Counted from the stretch's first letter, positions 17,526 to 27,099 are shown. The stretch: DNA of 64,000 nucleotides from Polyangiaceae bacterium (GCA_019637265.1 JAHBVY010000001.1:1674001-1738000); one strand, 5' to 3'. Notes: generated by a model not told the origin, from the letters alone. Program-made: numbers and translations.

Positions 17526-18215
17526 TCAGGCGAGCCCTGGGGTTTCGCCCAGTAGCTGCCGGAACGTCTCCGCGCGCTGGCGCACTTCGGTTAATCCACC
17601 TGAGTAAAGGTCGCTGATGACCGCCACCGCGGCGGCGTGCGCGGCGACCTCCGGGGCGCGCTCCCGCGTGACGCCACCGATGGCCACCAGCGGCACCCCC
17701 GCGCGCTGGCAGGCCTCGAAGGCGCGCGCGAGGCCCGCCGTGCCCACCACGGGCTCGGGATCTTGCTTCGAGCGGGTCTGGAACACGGGGCCAAAGGCCA
17801 CATAGTCTGGCTTAGTTACTAACGCGCGCTCGAGCTCCCCGAGGTCGTGGGTGGAGATCCCCACCCGGAGCGGCGCGGCGCCGCCCAGCTCGTCACCGGG
17901 CGCCAACAGCTCGAGCAGCCGGCGCACCTCCGGGAGCGGCAGATCGTGCTGCCCGACGTGCACCGCGTTCGCGCCGCCGAGCCAAGCGACGTCGGGTCGA
18001 TCGTTGGCGACCAGCGGCACCCCGGCCTCGCGACACAAGGGCGCGAGCCGCGTGAGCCACTCGAGCGTCTCCCGTGCGGACGCGCGTTTGGCCCGGAGCT
18101 GGAGCGCGAACGGGCGCGTGATGAGCAGCTCACGCGCCGCGGCGAGCGGCTCGATGCCGTGGAGCGCGAGGCAATCGAGATCGAGCAGCGGGTAGAGTCG
18201 GGAGCGGTGGGACAT
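17526..18215 (-). CDS. thiE: Thiamine-phosphate synthase
   Basis: Joins HMP-pyrophosphate and thiazole phosphate to thiamine phosphate in the cytosol. The 229-residue TIM barrel shows the expected motifs: LQLRAKRAS (QxRxK), PLVANDRPDVA, AVHVGQHDLPL, VGISTHDLGE, YVAFGPVFQTRSK, and the phosphate-binding LVAIGGV near the end. ATG 18215 (MSHRSRLYPLLD) is chosen since the protein then starts at the first barrel strand; seven further codons are open upstream. No other thi gene is nearby. The paralogue TenI has a similar fold, but the substrate motifs fit ThiE. Confidence 0.88.
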   Translation of the reverse strand: MSHRSRLYPLLDLDCLALHGIEPLAAARELLITRPFALQLRAKRASARETLEWLTRLAPLCREAGVPLVANDRPDVAWLGGANAVHVGQHDLPLPEVRRLLELLAPGDELGGAAPLRVGISTHDLGELERALVTKPDYVAFGPVFQTRSKQDPEPVVGTAGLARAFEACQRAGVPLVAIGGVTRERAPEVAAHAAAVAVISDLYSGGLTEVRQRAETFRQLLGETPGLA

Positions 18216-18313
18216 GGCGCGCCGCCGGTGTGCCATGCTGGCTCAATAGCGCCAACCGAGCGCCTCGCGGGCGTCCACCCAATCGACCACGGCCGTTCAC
18301 CGCGGTCGCCGGA

Positions 18314-18349
18314 GCCAACCAAGCCAACCAAGCCGACCGAGCCAACCGA
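18314..18349. repeat. 9-base tandem repeats upstream of a secreted-protein gene
   Basis: Four 9-base units: GCCAACCAA, GCCAACCAA, GCCGACCGA, GCCAACCGA. They lie between the divergent thiE and the gene starting at 18408, close to where a promoter is expected. Confidence 0.85.
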
Positions 18350-18407
18350 GCCGCTCGCCAGGCCCCCTGGCGTTGCCCGGCCCTGGCTTCGAGTGTAGCG
18401 TGGCCGC

Positions 18408-19643
18408 ATGCGCTTCAGTTGGTTTTTGGGGCTCACCTTCGCCTCGCTCGCGGCCGTGGCGACGGCCGACGCCGCCCCGGGCGCGCCCGCGCCAAAGCCC
18501 CCAGCGCGAGGCGAGGCGCTCCAGTACAGCGAGCACCCCGCGCCCTCGTCAGTGAAGCTGACGGTGACCCAGCACGGCCCGGAGCTGCCGTGGCGCTACC
18601 AGCTGACCAACTTCGGGGAGCACCCGGTGGTGGTGGTGGCGGATCCGCGGCTGCTCTGGTTCGAGGTGGAGGTGCCGGGCAAGCGCACCAAACGCCGCAC
18701 CTGCCGGCTCCCAGAGGGGCTGTTCCCCAAGGCGGTGGATCGCGATTTCGCCATCTTGCTGCGCCCCGGGGACACCTTCGAGCAGCGCTTCGATCCGCGG
18801 CTCTATTGCTTCGCAGCGGGCGGGCAGACGGAGCTGGTGGCGGGCTCCGTGGTGCACCCGCGCTTCGGTTGGCCGCGGGTGTACACCACCAGCTGGCAAC
18901 GCGGTAAGGCGGTGAAGACGGAGAAGCTCAGCGCGCCGTTCGTGGTGAGCCCGCCGGAGCCGCCGCGCGCCGAGCGCGCGCGCAGCGCCCAATCGAGGCG
19001 CGCGGGCGCCGCGGCAGAAGCCACCGCCGCGGCGAAGGCCAAGCGCCCGGCCCCCAGCCTCAGCACCCACCTCCGCTCCATCGAAGGTCAAGGCTTCGGG
19101 CTCAAGAGCGCCTACGCGGGTTGGTCGAAGGACGCGCTGTCTCCAGACGGCGCCCTATCGCCAGAAGCCAGCCAAGCTGACGAGGACGATCCGTTCAGCC
19201 CGCCCACGCCGCAGCTCACCGCGATGGTCGGCTCGGACGCCGAGGCCGAGCGCACCGCGACCATCACCATCCAGCTCAAGAACCCGAGCCGCGAGCGCTC
19301 CTTGAGCGTCTTCTTCCGGCGTGAGCTCTTGAGCTTCGAGGTCATGGGCCCTGACGGTCTCCGCACCTGTGAGCCGGAGCCGCGCACCCGCGCGCCCGAA
19401 GCGCAGTCGTTCACCACCTTGGGGCCGGGCAAGAGCATCCAAGTGGTGAGCCGCTTGGTGGAGCTGTGCCCACGGCGCACCTTCGATCGACCCGGGCTCT
19501 ACCTGGTGCGCGCGCGCCTCGACGCCCAGACGCGCGGCGACGACGCCGGGGTGGACGCCTTCACCGGGCGCGTGGTGGCCTCAGCGCCCGCCAGCGTGCG
19601 GATCCGCAGCGGTGAGAAGCGCTTCGTGCTGCCGCGCCGCTGA
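18408..19643 (+). CDS. Secreted protein with two related Cys-containing beta domains
   Basis: 411-residue exported protein of unknown function. The signal peptide (FSWFLGLTFASLAAVATADAA) ends near residue 23. Two similar domains follow, at about 47-185 and 265-405. Each has a LL(W/S)FEV strand, a Pro turn, RRTC or LRTC, then L(R/G)PG before a second Cys strand (RLYC, LVELC) and a final tyrosine strand. This looks like an internal duplication of an Ig-like/beta-sandwich unit with one possible disulfide per domain. A basic Ala-rich linker (RAERARSAQSRRAG) separates them. No enzyme motif is seen. It is convergent with the enoyl-CoA hydratase gene. Confidence 0.7.
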   Translation: MRFSWFLGLTFASLAAVATADAAPGAPAPKPPARGEALQYSEHPAPSSVKLTVTQHGPELPWRYQLTNFGEHPVVVVADPRLLWFEVEVPGKRTKRRTCRLPEGLFPKAVDRDFAILLRPGDTFEQRFDPRLYCFAAGGQTELVAGSVVHPRFGWPRVYTTSWQRGKAVKTEKLSAPFVVSPPEPPRAERARSAQSRRAGAAAEATAAAKAKRPAPSLSTHLRSIEGQGFGLKSAYAGWSKDALSPDGALSPEASQADEDDPFSPPTPQLTAMVGSDAEAERTATITIQLKNPSRERSLSVFFRRELLSFEVMGPDGLRTCEPEPRTRAPEAQSFTTLGPGKSIQVVSRLVELCPRRTFDRPGLYLVRARLDAQTRGDDAGVDAFTGRVVASAPASVRIRSGEKRFVLPRR

Positions 19644-19673
19644 GCCTAAAATCCGCCCGACCAACACCAGCAC

Positions 19674-19694
19674 GGGGGTTGGGGGTTCGCCCCC
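19674..19694. terminator. Bidirectional terminator-like hairpin with TTCG loop
   Basis: GGGGG-TTCG-CCCCC (19681-19694) is a compact GC hairpin with a UUCG-type tetraloop between two convergent genes. A second GGGGGTT just before it (19674-19680) could pair alternatively with the CCCCC. No long U-tract on either side. Confidence 0.55.
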
Positions 19695-19788
19695 GCTGCT
19701 GCACGCTCAGAACCGCTGCAGTCACTGCGGGGCCCCGCGGCGCGCTCATCGCGCGCCTCAGGCTCCGAGCGCTGCGTCGTTCGTCAAA

Positions 19789-20571
19789 CTAACGACCCAC
19801 CCAAACCGGTGGGCGCTTCTCCAGGAAGGCGCGGAGCCCCTCCTGCGCGTCCTCCGTGCCGAGCGCCAGCATCAGGCGCTCGCTGAGCAGCGGCAGCTGC
19901 TCCTCTACCCGCAGCCCCTCGCTGTCGCGCAGCGCGCGGAGCCCCAGCTCGATCGTCTTGGGGCTCTTGCTCGTCACGAGCTCGGTGTAGTGCGCCACCG
20001 CCGCGTCCAGCTCCGCCGCGGGCACCGCCTGACTGAGCAAGCCGAGCGACACCCCCTGCGCCGCGCTCAGCCGCTCCCCCGAGAGGAACAGCTCCGTGAG
20101 CCGCCGCCGCGAGACCACGCGCCCGAGCACCGCCAGGATCATGAAGGGGAACAGGCCCACCCGGATCTCCGGGGTGCCCAGCTGAGCGCTCTCCGCCGCC
20201 ACCGCGAAGGTGCTGGCCGCCACCAAGCCGAGCCCGCCACCCAGCGCGTGACCGTTCACCCGCGCCACGATGGGCTTGGTGGTGTCGAGCAGCGCGAGCA
20301 AGAGCTCCGGGAAGCCGCCCTTCACCTCCAGGAGGCCCTGCTCTTCACCGCTCATCTGGCTGAAGTCGCCGCCGGCGCAGAAGCTGTCCCCCGCCCCGGT
20401 GAGCACGATCACGCGCACGCTCGGATCGGCGTGGGCGTCCTCCAAGGCGTGGAGCAGCTCATTCACCAGGCCCGCGCTGAGCGCGTTGCGACGCGCGGGG
20501 CGGTTCAGGGTCAAGGTGCAGACAGCGCCAGATTGGCTTACGAGCAGCGCTTGGTAATCTCTATTTTCCAT
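19789..20571 (-). CDS. Enoyl-CoA hydratase/isomerase family protein
   Basis: Crotonase-fold enzyme of 260 residues acting on an acyl-CoA. Seen: PARRNALSAGLVNEL, the oxyanion-hole loops DSFCAGGDFSQM and NGHALGGGLGLVAAS, and the two acidic positions of hydratases in AAESAQLGTPEIRVGL. The LFPFMILAVLGR stretch resembles hydratases of branched or unusual acyl-CoA breakdown rather than FadB. It is the last gene of marR-BKACE-hydratase, 65 bases after BKACE, so it probably processes the CoA product of the BKACE reaction. ATG 20571 sits inside a low-GC palindrome. The exact substrate is unknown. Confidence 0.85.
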   Translation of the reverse strand: MENRDYQALLVSQSGAVCTLTLNRPARRNALSAGLVNELLHALEDAHADPSVRVIVLTGAGDSFCAGGDFSQMSGEEQGLLEVKGGFPELLLALLDTTKPIVARVNGHALGGGLGLVAASTFAVAAESAQLGTPEIRVGLFPFMILAVLGRVVSRRRLTELFLSGERLSAAQGVSLGLLSQAVPAAELDAAVAHYTELVTSKSPKTIELGLRALRDSEGLRVEEQLPLLSERLMLALGTEDAQEGLRAFLEKRPPVWVGR

Positions 20572-20577
20572 ATGGAA
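20566..20577. promoter_or_regulatory. Perfect palindrome TTCCATATGGAA over the hydratase start
   Basis: A 12-base perfect palindrome includes the start codon of the hydratase gene (20569-20571) in an AT-rich patch that stands out locally. It may be a translation-start structure or protein site, or a chance palindrome; no ribosome site is obvious upstream. Confidence 0.3.
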
Positions 20578-20604
20578 TCAATACGACAGATTGCCCGAGA
20601 TCCG

Positions 20605-20644
20605 CGAGCGAGCCCTCGCTGCGCCCCGAGCGAGCGCTAGCGGC
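20605..20644. repeat. Stop-spanning direct repeat at the BKACE gene end
   Basis: CGAGCGAGCGCTAGCGGC (20627-20644) contains the reverse-strand TAG. A copy matching 15 of 18 bases lies at 20605-20622, where the stop triplet is changed (CTAG to CTCG). Confidence 0.55.
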
Positions 20645-21527
20645 CCGCCTCCACCTGCAAGATGGCGCGCGCCTCCTCGATGCTCGCCACCTTGCGCCCG
20701 GTGTCACGGCAGAGCCGCGCCGCGACCTCCACCAGCTCACCGTTGCTCTTCGCCATCTCCCCGCTCGGGAGGTAGAGGTGATCTTCGAGGCCGGTGCGGA
20801 TGTTGCCGCCGAGCACCAGCGCCGTGGCCAGCATGCGCCAGTGCCCGTGAGAGATGCCGATGACCTCCCACTCGTGCCCCGGCGGCATGATCTTGGTCTG
20901 GAGCTGGAGCGACTCCACCGTGGGCGGGATACCGCCCAGCACCCCCACGATGAACGAGAACTGAAACGGCGGGCGCAGCACGCCCATGTCGAGCAGCGGC
21001 CAGATCCCGTGGGTGTGTCCGGCGTCGAAGCACTCCAGCTCGGGCTTCACCCCGGCCTCGTTCATCGCCTCGAGCAGCAGGATGATCTTCTCATAGGTGT
21101 TGGGGAACACCATGTCGAACACGAAGCGCCGCTGCGAGCGTGAGTACTTGGAGTAGTTCATCGTGCCCATGTTCAGGGCGCCGATGGCGGGGCGCGACTC
21201 CTTGAGGTACCGCGCCTGGTCGCCCACGTCATTCGTGATGGTCCCGGTGGAGAAGTTCAAAATAACCGGGCAGCGCGCCTGGATCTCCCGCTTGATGGCG
21301 GCGAACGTCTCCGGGGAGAAGGTGGGTGAGCCATCGTCGTTTCGCGCGTGCAGGTGGACCACGGTGGCGCCCGCCTCGTAGGCGCGCCGCGCCTCCTCAG
21401 CTATTTCCACGGGGGTATATGGGATGGCGGGGCACTGCTTGCGGTTCGCCAGCACGCCGGTCAGTGCCGCGGTGATCACGCACACGTCAGGATCCCGTGC
21501 AGAGTTGTTATCGACAGCTCGAGTCAT
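20637..21527 (-). CDS. BKACE (DUF849) beta-keto acid cleavage enzyme
   Basis: Zinc-dependent TIM-barrel enzyme of 296 residues. BKACE proteins condense a beta-keto acid with acetyl-CoA and cleave it to acetoacetate plus a new acyl-CoA; the founding member acts in lysine fermentation, others on carnitine-derived or other keto acids. Seen: VITAALTG, metal-binding VVHLHAR (two His), NFSTGT, LNMGTMN, ELECFDAGH, and the C-terminal GGNIRTGLED. It is the middle gene of an operon: the MarR gene's TAA overlaps its ATG at 21527, and a hydratase follows. No aminomutase or dehydrogenase of the lysine route is present, so a different keto acid is likely. Confidence 0.88.
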   Translation of the reverse strand: MTRAVDNNSARDPDVCVITAALTGVLANRKQCPAIPYTPVEIAEEARRAYEAGATVVHLHARNDDGSPTFSPETFAAIKREIQARCPVILNFSTGTITNDVGDQARYLKESRPAIGALNMGTMNYSKYSRSQRRFVFDMVFPNTYEKIILLLEAMNEAGVKPELECFDAGHTHGIWPLLDMGVLRPPFQFSFIVGVLGGIPPTVESLQLQTKIMPPGHEWEVIGISHGHWRMLATALVLGGNIRTGLEDHLYLPSGEMAKSNGELVEVAARLCRDTGRKVASIEEARAILQVEAGR

Positions 21528-22030
21528 TATTCGTTCACCTTCCTACCCGGTTCGGGACCAGCTTCGCTCACCAGCTCTTCCACGCGCCGCGCCAGGCGCG
21601 TGAGCACCCGCTTGAGATCCCGCGCGTCCCGCGGGCTCAGCTCTGATAAAACCGTACGGAAAATGTGGAAGGGCTCCACCGGGATCTCACAGGCTAGCTG
21701 GCGCCCCGCCTCCGTGAGCGAGATGTGCACCACCCGCCGATCCGAGAGGGAGCGCTCACGCGTCACCAGCCCCTCGCGCTCCATGCGGTCGATGATGCCA
21801 CTCACGGTGCTGTTCTTGGCGCGGATCCGCCACGAGAGCTCGCTCAGCGAGAGCCGCGCCACCGGCTCCAGCAGCTTCACCACCGCCAGCTGCGGCCCGG
21901 TGAGCCCGTACTGCCCCGCGACCCCCTTCGTGATGCGCCGCGATTCGGTGTACAGGTAAAGCACCGCCTCCACGACGCGATCGAGCTCGGGCCGAGCCGC
22001 TTCTGAATCGGTGGATGGAGGTTTGGCCAT
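21527..22030 (-). CDS. MarR family transcriptional regulator
   Basis: 167-residue winged-helix regulator. The core is LYLYTESRRITKG, GLTGPQLAVVKLL, LSLSELSWRIRAKNSTVSGIIDRMEREGLV (recognition helix) and the wing RSLSDRRVVHISLTEAG with the conserved Asp-Arg. MarR proteins bind as dimers to palindromes and are released by aromatic or acyl-CoA-type ligands. It overlaps the BKACE start by one base, so it is translationally coupled to the enzymes it likely controls, in a self-regulated operon. Candidate binding sites lie about 90-130 bases upstream (22121-22160). An acidic, Ser-rich N-terminus of about 15 residues precedes the domain. Confidence 0.9.
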   Translation of the reverse strand: MAKPPSTDSEAARPELDRVVEAVLYLYTESRRITKGVAGQYGLTGPQLAVVKLLEPVARLSLSELSWRIRAKNSTVSGIIDRMEREGLVTRERSLSDRRVVHISLTEAGRQLACEIPVEPFHIFRTVLSELSPRDARDLKRVLTRLARRVEELVSEAGPEPGRKVNE

Positions 22031-22120
22031 GCACGCTGAGGGAGCCCTGAGGGGAGCGCTCGGCCGCGCGCCACCCCCACCACCCGCGCAGCGGCGAGCA
22101 GAGGCGGCGCCAGCTCAGGC

Positions 22121-22160
22121 TTCGTACCACGAAGTGTTTAGCACACGAAGTAATTCCGTG
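22121..22160 (-). promoter_or_regulatory. Candidate MarR operator: repeated CACGAAGT
   Basis: CACGAAGT occurs at 22128-22135 and 22144-22151, exactly 16 bases apart. The first is part of the inverted repeat TTCGTACCACGAA (22121-22133), the second of the imperfect palindrome CACGAAGTAATTCCGTG (22144-22160). This AT-richer patch upstream of marR is a reasonable self-regulation site. Confidence 0.45.
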
Positions 22161-22206
22161 CTGGCGGCGAGCTACGGCGAAGAGCGCCGGGGGCGAGCCC
22201 GTCAGT

Positions 22207-22318
22207 GGGCGGGTTTGAAACCCGCCCCTACCCTGGCGTTGGTTGCTGCGCGTAGGCGTTGCCTTCCGCGCCGAAGCTAGCGCGGGTTTGAAACCCGCCC
22301 CTACCCTGGCGTTGGTTG
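22207..22318. repeat. Two copies of a 37-base palindromic repeat
   Basis: The same 37 bases occur at 22209-22245 and 22282-22318. Each starts with a hairpin (GCGGGTTTGAAACCCGC; in the first copy extended to a 10-base arm at 22207-22227) and continues CCCTACCCTGGCGTTGGTTG. Similar GGGCGGGTTT-AAACCCGCCC hairpins are found between genes in many bacteria as REP-like elements. Confidence 0.85.
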
Positions 22319-22385
22319 AGCCTTAACCGCGCGGCGAGCGCACCCGCCTCCGAGCGCTGGCGTTGATTGCGCCCACCCCTTCCCC

Positions 22386-22444
22386 TGCGCACACGGCTTG
22401 GCGCAGGCAACGCGCCCGAGGCGCTGATGCGCTCACGGCTTGCG
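22386..22444. repeat. Stop-spanning direct repeat at the TPR lipoprotein end
   Basis: TGCGCTCACGGCTTGCG (22428-22444) includes the reverse-strand TGA (22433-22435). TGCGCACACGGCTTGGCG (22386-22403) is a copy with one substitution and one insertion, 42 bases downstream of the gene. Confidence 0.65.
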
Positions 22445-23722
22445 GTCACGCTTCAGGGCGGCCAGCTCCTCCAGGTTGGCCTTCACGCGGGGGTCGGTTG
22501 GATCGAGCTGCTCGGCGCGCCGCAGGGCTTGCTCTGCGCCGGCCAGATCGCCTTGCTTCGCCAGGGCGGTGCCCAGGTTGATCCAGGCGGAGCCGAGCTT
22601 CGGGTCGAGGGCGATCGCCTCACGGTAAGTCGCGATGGCGCGCGGCAGGTCGCCGATCAGCTGACGCGCGTAGCCGAGGTTGGAGAGGAAGGTGGCGCGG
22701 CGCTCGAGGGCGATCGCGCGCTCGAGCTCCACCACCGCCTCCTTCGGGCGCCCCGCGGCGAGGTAAGCGGTGCCCAAGTCGCCGCGCGCGCGCGGGTCCT
22801 TCGGGGCCAGCGTCACGGCGCGTCGATACGCGGTGAGCGCCTCGCTCACGCGGCCGCGCAGGAGGTAGGCGGTGCCAAGGTTGGTCTGCCTCGCTGCGTT
22901 CCGACCGTCGAGGGCCGCGGCGCGCTCGAACGCCTCGAGCGCCGGCTCCGTCTCCCCCAGGGCCAGCTTCGCCACCCCGAGCGCCGAGTGAGCCTCCGGA
23001 TCGTTCGGGGCCAGCTCCACGCCGCGACCCAGCGCCGTGAGCGCGCCGCTCGCGTCGCCGAGCATCAGCAAGAGCCGCCCCTTCTCCACCTGCGCCGGAC
23101 CGTAGCTCTGATCGAGGGCGATGATACGGTCAGCTTCCTTGACTAGCCTCAGGAGCCGCGCGTCCTTGGGCGCCACGGCGTAGTCCGTCACCAAGCCCGT
23201 CTTGGCCAGCGCCACCCGGAGCAGGCCTACGGCCGGCGCCGGATCGCGCGGCGCCTGCTTTTTTGCCGCCTGGAAATGACGCTCGGCCTGGGGCAGGTCA
23301 TCCGCCAGGTAGGCCGCGTCGCCCAGCGCGAGCGCGGCGTCGGCTGGGCCGCCATCGCCGCGCGCCAGCGAGCCCGGCGGGGGTCCCGGCGGCGCGGGCG
23401 GCAACGGGGGCTCGCTCGGCTCCTCGGAGGTCGCTGACGACGCGGCCCCAGCAACACCTGCGGGTGTGCTAGCAGAGGGCGCCGGGGCGCCGACGGAGGC
23501 CGGAGGCGCGGGGGCCAGCGGGGGCGGTGACTCCGGAGCAGACGCGGGGCCCGCGCCGCAAGCCGTGAGGCAGAGCGCCATCAAGGAGAGCGCCACGAAG
23601 GACGGCGCGATGAAGGGAGGCGCGATGAGCCGCGCTCTGACACCTGTCGTTAAGGCGCGCCCGCCGACGAAGCAGCGGGGTGTGCCCACCCACGCTGGAG
23701 GTCGAGCCGCGCGGCGATTCAC
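22433..23722 (-). CDS. TPR-repeat lipoprotein
   Basis: 429-residue lipoprotein. A long n-region leads to a hydrophobic stretch and lipobox LTAC (about Cys55), followed by a Pro/Ala-rich spacer to about residue 115 and then about eight to nine tetratricopeptide repeats (for example LGVAKLALGETEPALEAFERA, split here only by its length, and NLGTAYLLRGRVSEALTAYRRA-type units). TPR arrays are protein-binding scaffolds. GTG 23722 is well supported: AAAGGAG lies six bases upstream and the GTG overlaps the TGA of the previous gene (GTGA). It is therefore the fourth gene of the DUF444-SpoVR operon, which suggests a partner role, though the other members are cytosolic and it is predicted to be exported. 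Confidence 0.8.
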   Translation of the reverse strand: MNRRAARPPAWVGTPRCFVGGRALTTGVRARLIAPPFIAPSFVALSLMALCLTACGAGPASAPESPPPLAPAPPASVGAPAPSASTPAGVAGAASSATSEEPSEPPLPPAPPGPPPGSLARGDGGPADAALALGDAAYLADDLPQAERHFQAAKKQAPRDPAPAVGLLRVALAKTGLVTDYAVAPKDARLLRLVKEADRIIALDQSYGPAQVEKGRLLLMLGDASGALTALGRGVELAPNDPEAHSALGVAKLALGETEPALEAFERAAALDGRNAARQTNLGTAYLLRGRVSEALTAYRRAVTLAPKDPRARGDLGTAYLAAGRPKEAVVELERAIALERRATFLSNLGYARQLIGDLPRAIATYREAIALDPKLGSAWINLGTALAKQGDLAGAEQALRRAEQLDPTDPRVKANLEELAALKRDRKP

Positions 23723-24276
23723 GGGGACTCCTTTTCAGCCGTGTTGTCTAGGAGCGGGCCCGAACCCCCTGCCCCCCAAGCTCCCGAGGACGCTTCATCA
23801 GATTCACTGACTTCAATAGGAGCCTTCGCTGACGGCGCTCCGTCAGGCTCACGGCTCACTTCATCCGCTCGTGACGAGCCGTAGGTCAGCGCGTAACCGT
23901 GCGCCATCACCGTCTTCGCCGCCTCCACCCAGCGCGCCTCGCTCGACGGCGTGCGCAGGTTGATGAGCGTGCCCGAGCCCGCCTTGAGTCGCCTGAGCGC
24001 GCCCGCCGCCTCCCGCACCGCGCTCGGCGCCTCGAGATCCTCCTCGAGCGCCGTCAGGTGCTCCACGTAGGTGCGCCCCCACGCGTCGCGCGGCTGCGTG
24101 ATGAGCGCGGCGTTCAAGGCCATGCCCGCCGCGCGCTTGAGCCCCGCATAACCTGGCGCGAGCTGCCCCCGATGGAGCGCCCCCTCCGCGCGCCGCAGCT
24201 CGACCAAGCCCGCCTGGATCCACTCCTCCGGCGAGAGCCTGAGCAGCCAATGGGACGGATCCCGCGTGAAGCCCAT
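23719..24276 (-). CDS. HEPN-like helical protein
   Basis: 185-residue protein. The first about 125 residues are helical and resemble HEPN-type bundles (WIQAGLVELRRAEGAL, GLKRAAGMALNAALI, RTYVEHLTAL); the typical HEPN nuclease motif RxxxxH is not evident, so RNase activity is not claimed. The C-terminal 50 residues are acidic, Ser-rich and probably disordered. ATG 24276 overlaps the SpoVR stop by one base (TGATG), and its own stop overlaps the TPR gene start, so all are co-translated. It may be an accessory subunit for SpoVR/DUF444, but this rests on gene order only. The fold call is tentative. Confidence 0.6.
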   Translation of the reverse strand: MGFTRDPSHWLLRLSPEEWIQAGLVELRRAEGALHRGQLAPGYAGLKRAAGMALNAALITQPRDAWGRTYVEHLTALEEDLEAPSAVREAAGALRRLKAGSGTLINLRTPSSEARWVEAAKTVMAHGYALTYGSSRADEVSREPDGAPSAKAPIEVSESDEASSGAWGAGGSGPLLDNTAEKESP

Positions 24277-25861
24277 CAGCCCGCCTCCCCCTTCGGCTCC
24301 TTGGTCTCGCTCAGCTCGCGCGCGCTGTGCGCCGTCCCGTCGAAGCGCAGCATCACCGACTTGCCCTCGCGCCGCGTGAGCAAACACACCGGGCGTTTCC
24401 ACAAGCGAACCAGCGCCCTCAGGCACTCGCCCGCGTAGTCGTTCCTGAGATCCACGCCGCGGTGATGATGCTCGAGCAGGAGCTCACCGCGGTTCTCGTG
24501 GTTGGCGTCCACCACGTCGATCTCCGGGCTGCCGGCGTTGGTGAGCTGGGAGAGCAGCCGCTCCTTGATCTGCTTGAACTCACGGCTCGCGATCTCGAAG
24601 CGCTCCGCGCGGCTGGACCACTCATAGGTGAACAGCCCCTGCTCCAAGGCGAACTCCGGCGTGAGGAACTCGTCAATGAAGGTGACGTCGCTGTAGAGCT
24701 TGCGCACCTCGAAGATCTTCTCGCGCCCGAGCCCCAGCCGCAGATCCCAGTGCTGCTTCTGATCGAGCTCGGTGCACTCCTCCCAGTCGCGCCCGAACTG
24801 GCCTTTGTCCCAGCGCTCCTCGATGTGGCGAAACAGCTCCACCCCGAGCTTGTAAGGGTTCAAGCGGCCACCCGCGGTGCTCATCACGCCCGCGTTGTTG
24901 TCAGCGTACTCGACTATCTCGCTCGCGTCGGCCACGCGCTCCGTCATCATGCGGCTGTGCCAGTACGAGGCCCAGCCCTCGTTCATGATCTTGGTCTGCA
25001 TCTGCGGCACGAAGTAATACGCCTCTTCTCTAATCACCCCGAGCACGGTGCGCTCCCAGCGCTCGAGCGGCGCGTGCTCCATCAAGAACTGCAGCACGTC
25101 GCGGCGCGGCTCGGCCGGCGTGCGCTTGGCCTTGTCGCGCTCCTCCAAGAGCCGCTGCTTCTCCGCCTCCAGGTACTCCCCGGGGTTGATGAAGGGCTCC
25201 AGGTAATCCTTGGCGCGGAGCCGCGGCACCTCCAGCGCCTGCGGCTCGTCCATCTCCTCCGCCGCGCGGCGCCGCACCACGAAGGGCGCGTGCGGGTCGA
25301 TCAGGTTCTCCAGCGAGAGGCACTGATCGATCAGCTCCTCCACCGGTGAGATGCCATGACGATCCATCAGGCGCCGGACCGCCGCGCCGTGGTTCGCCAT
25401 CTTGTCTATCCAGCGGCGGTTGGGCGCGTAGTCCGGCGGCTGGTGCACCGGGTCCACCGTGCGGCCCTGGCTGTCTAGATCCGTCGCGCGGAAGGCGTAG
25501 TTGTTCTTGAAGAAGTCGACGTGCCCGTACACGTGGCACATCACGAGCTTTTGGTCAGTGAAGCTGTTGCCCTCGAGCAGGTAGGCGTACGAAGGGTTGC
25601 TGTTGATGACCATCTCGTAGATCTTCGAGAGGCCGTACTCATAGCTCTTCGCCAGGCGCTCGTAGTCCATCCCGAAGCGCCAATGTGGGTAGCGGTTCGG
25701 GAAGCCGCCATAAGCGGCTATCTCGTTCATCTGGTCGTAGCTCAGCATCTCGAACACGACCGGGAAGAAGTCGAGCCCATAGCCCTTGGCGACCTCCTCG
25801 ACCCTTCGCTGCTCGCGGCGGAGGTAAGCCGGGATGCCCGTCTTGGTGGCGAACTCCGCCA

Positions 25862-25862
<1 letters not shown>
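24276..25862 (-). CDS. spoVR: SpoVR family protein
   Basis: 528-residue cytosolic protein of the SpoVR/YcgB family, known from spore cortex formation in Bacillus and a stationary-phase/stress module in proteobacteria, biochemical function unresolved. Family blocks seen: [27 protein letters not shown] (given here as positions about 30-56), [46 protein letters not shown] and [16 protein letters not shown]. The many conserved His/Glu ([14 protein letters not shown]) look metal-binding. Its ATG overlaps the DUF444 stop by one base. In most genomes it follows PrkA kinase and DUF444; here DUF444 is present and PrkA is not in the window. Confidence 0.92.
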
Positions 25863-26959
<1,097 letters not shown>

Positions 26960-27085
26960 GACGCGCTCCGTTCTGGGGCCACCTGGCTCGAGTCGACTGA
27001 CCGACGGACCACGCCCCGGCTCGAAACGTGGTCCTGACGAGGGATGCTCGAGCTGGCGAGGAGGGAGGCGAGCGGCACACACTCA

Positions 27086-27099
27086 GTCTCGCACGAGAC
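27086..27099. promoter_or_regulatory. Palindrome GTCTCG-CA-CGAGAC upstream of DUF444
   Basis: Six-base arms separated by two bases, flanked by further CGAGAC/GTCTCG half-sites to 27104. It lies about 130 bases upstream of the DUF444 start and just past the hemB end, so it may be an operator or a weak hairpin. Confidence 0.3.

Larger units (their letters stand above)
22031..22432. other. Intergenic region with operator candidates and repeats
   Basis: 402 bases between the TPR lipoprotein end and the marR start. Going upstream from marR it holds inverted/direct repeats that could bind MarR, two copies of a 37-base palindromic repeat, and a copy of the TPR gene's stop region. No gene or structured RNA is recognised. 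Confidence 0.6.

Noticed and set aside
23719..24276. HEPN toxin of a toxin-antitoxin or defence pair
   Set aside because: No RxxxxH nuclease motif and no MNT partner; it is translationally coupled to SpoVR, so an accessory role is more likely.
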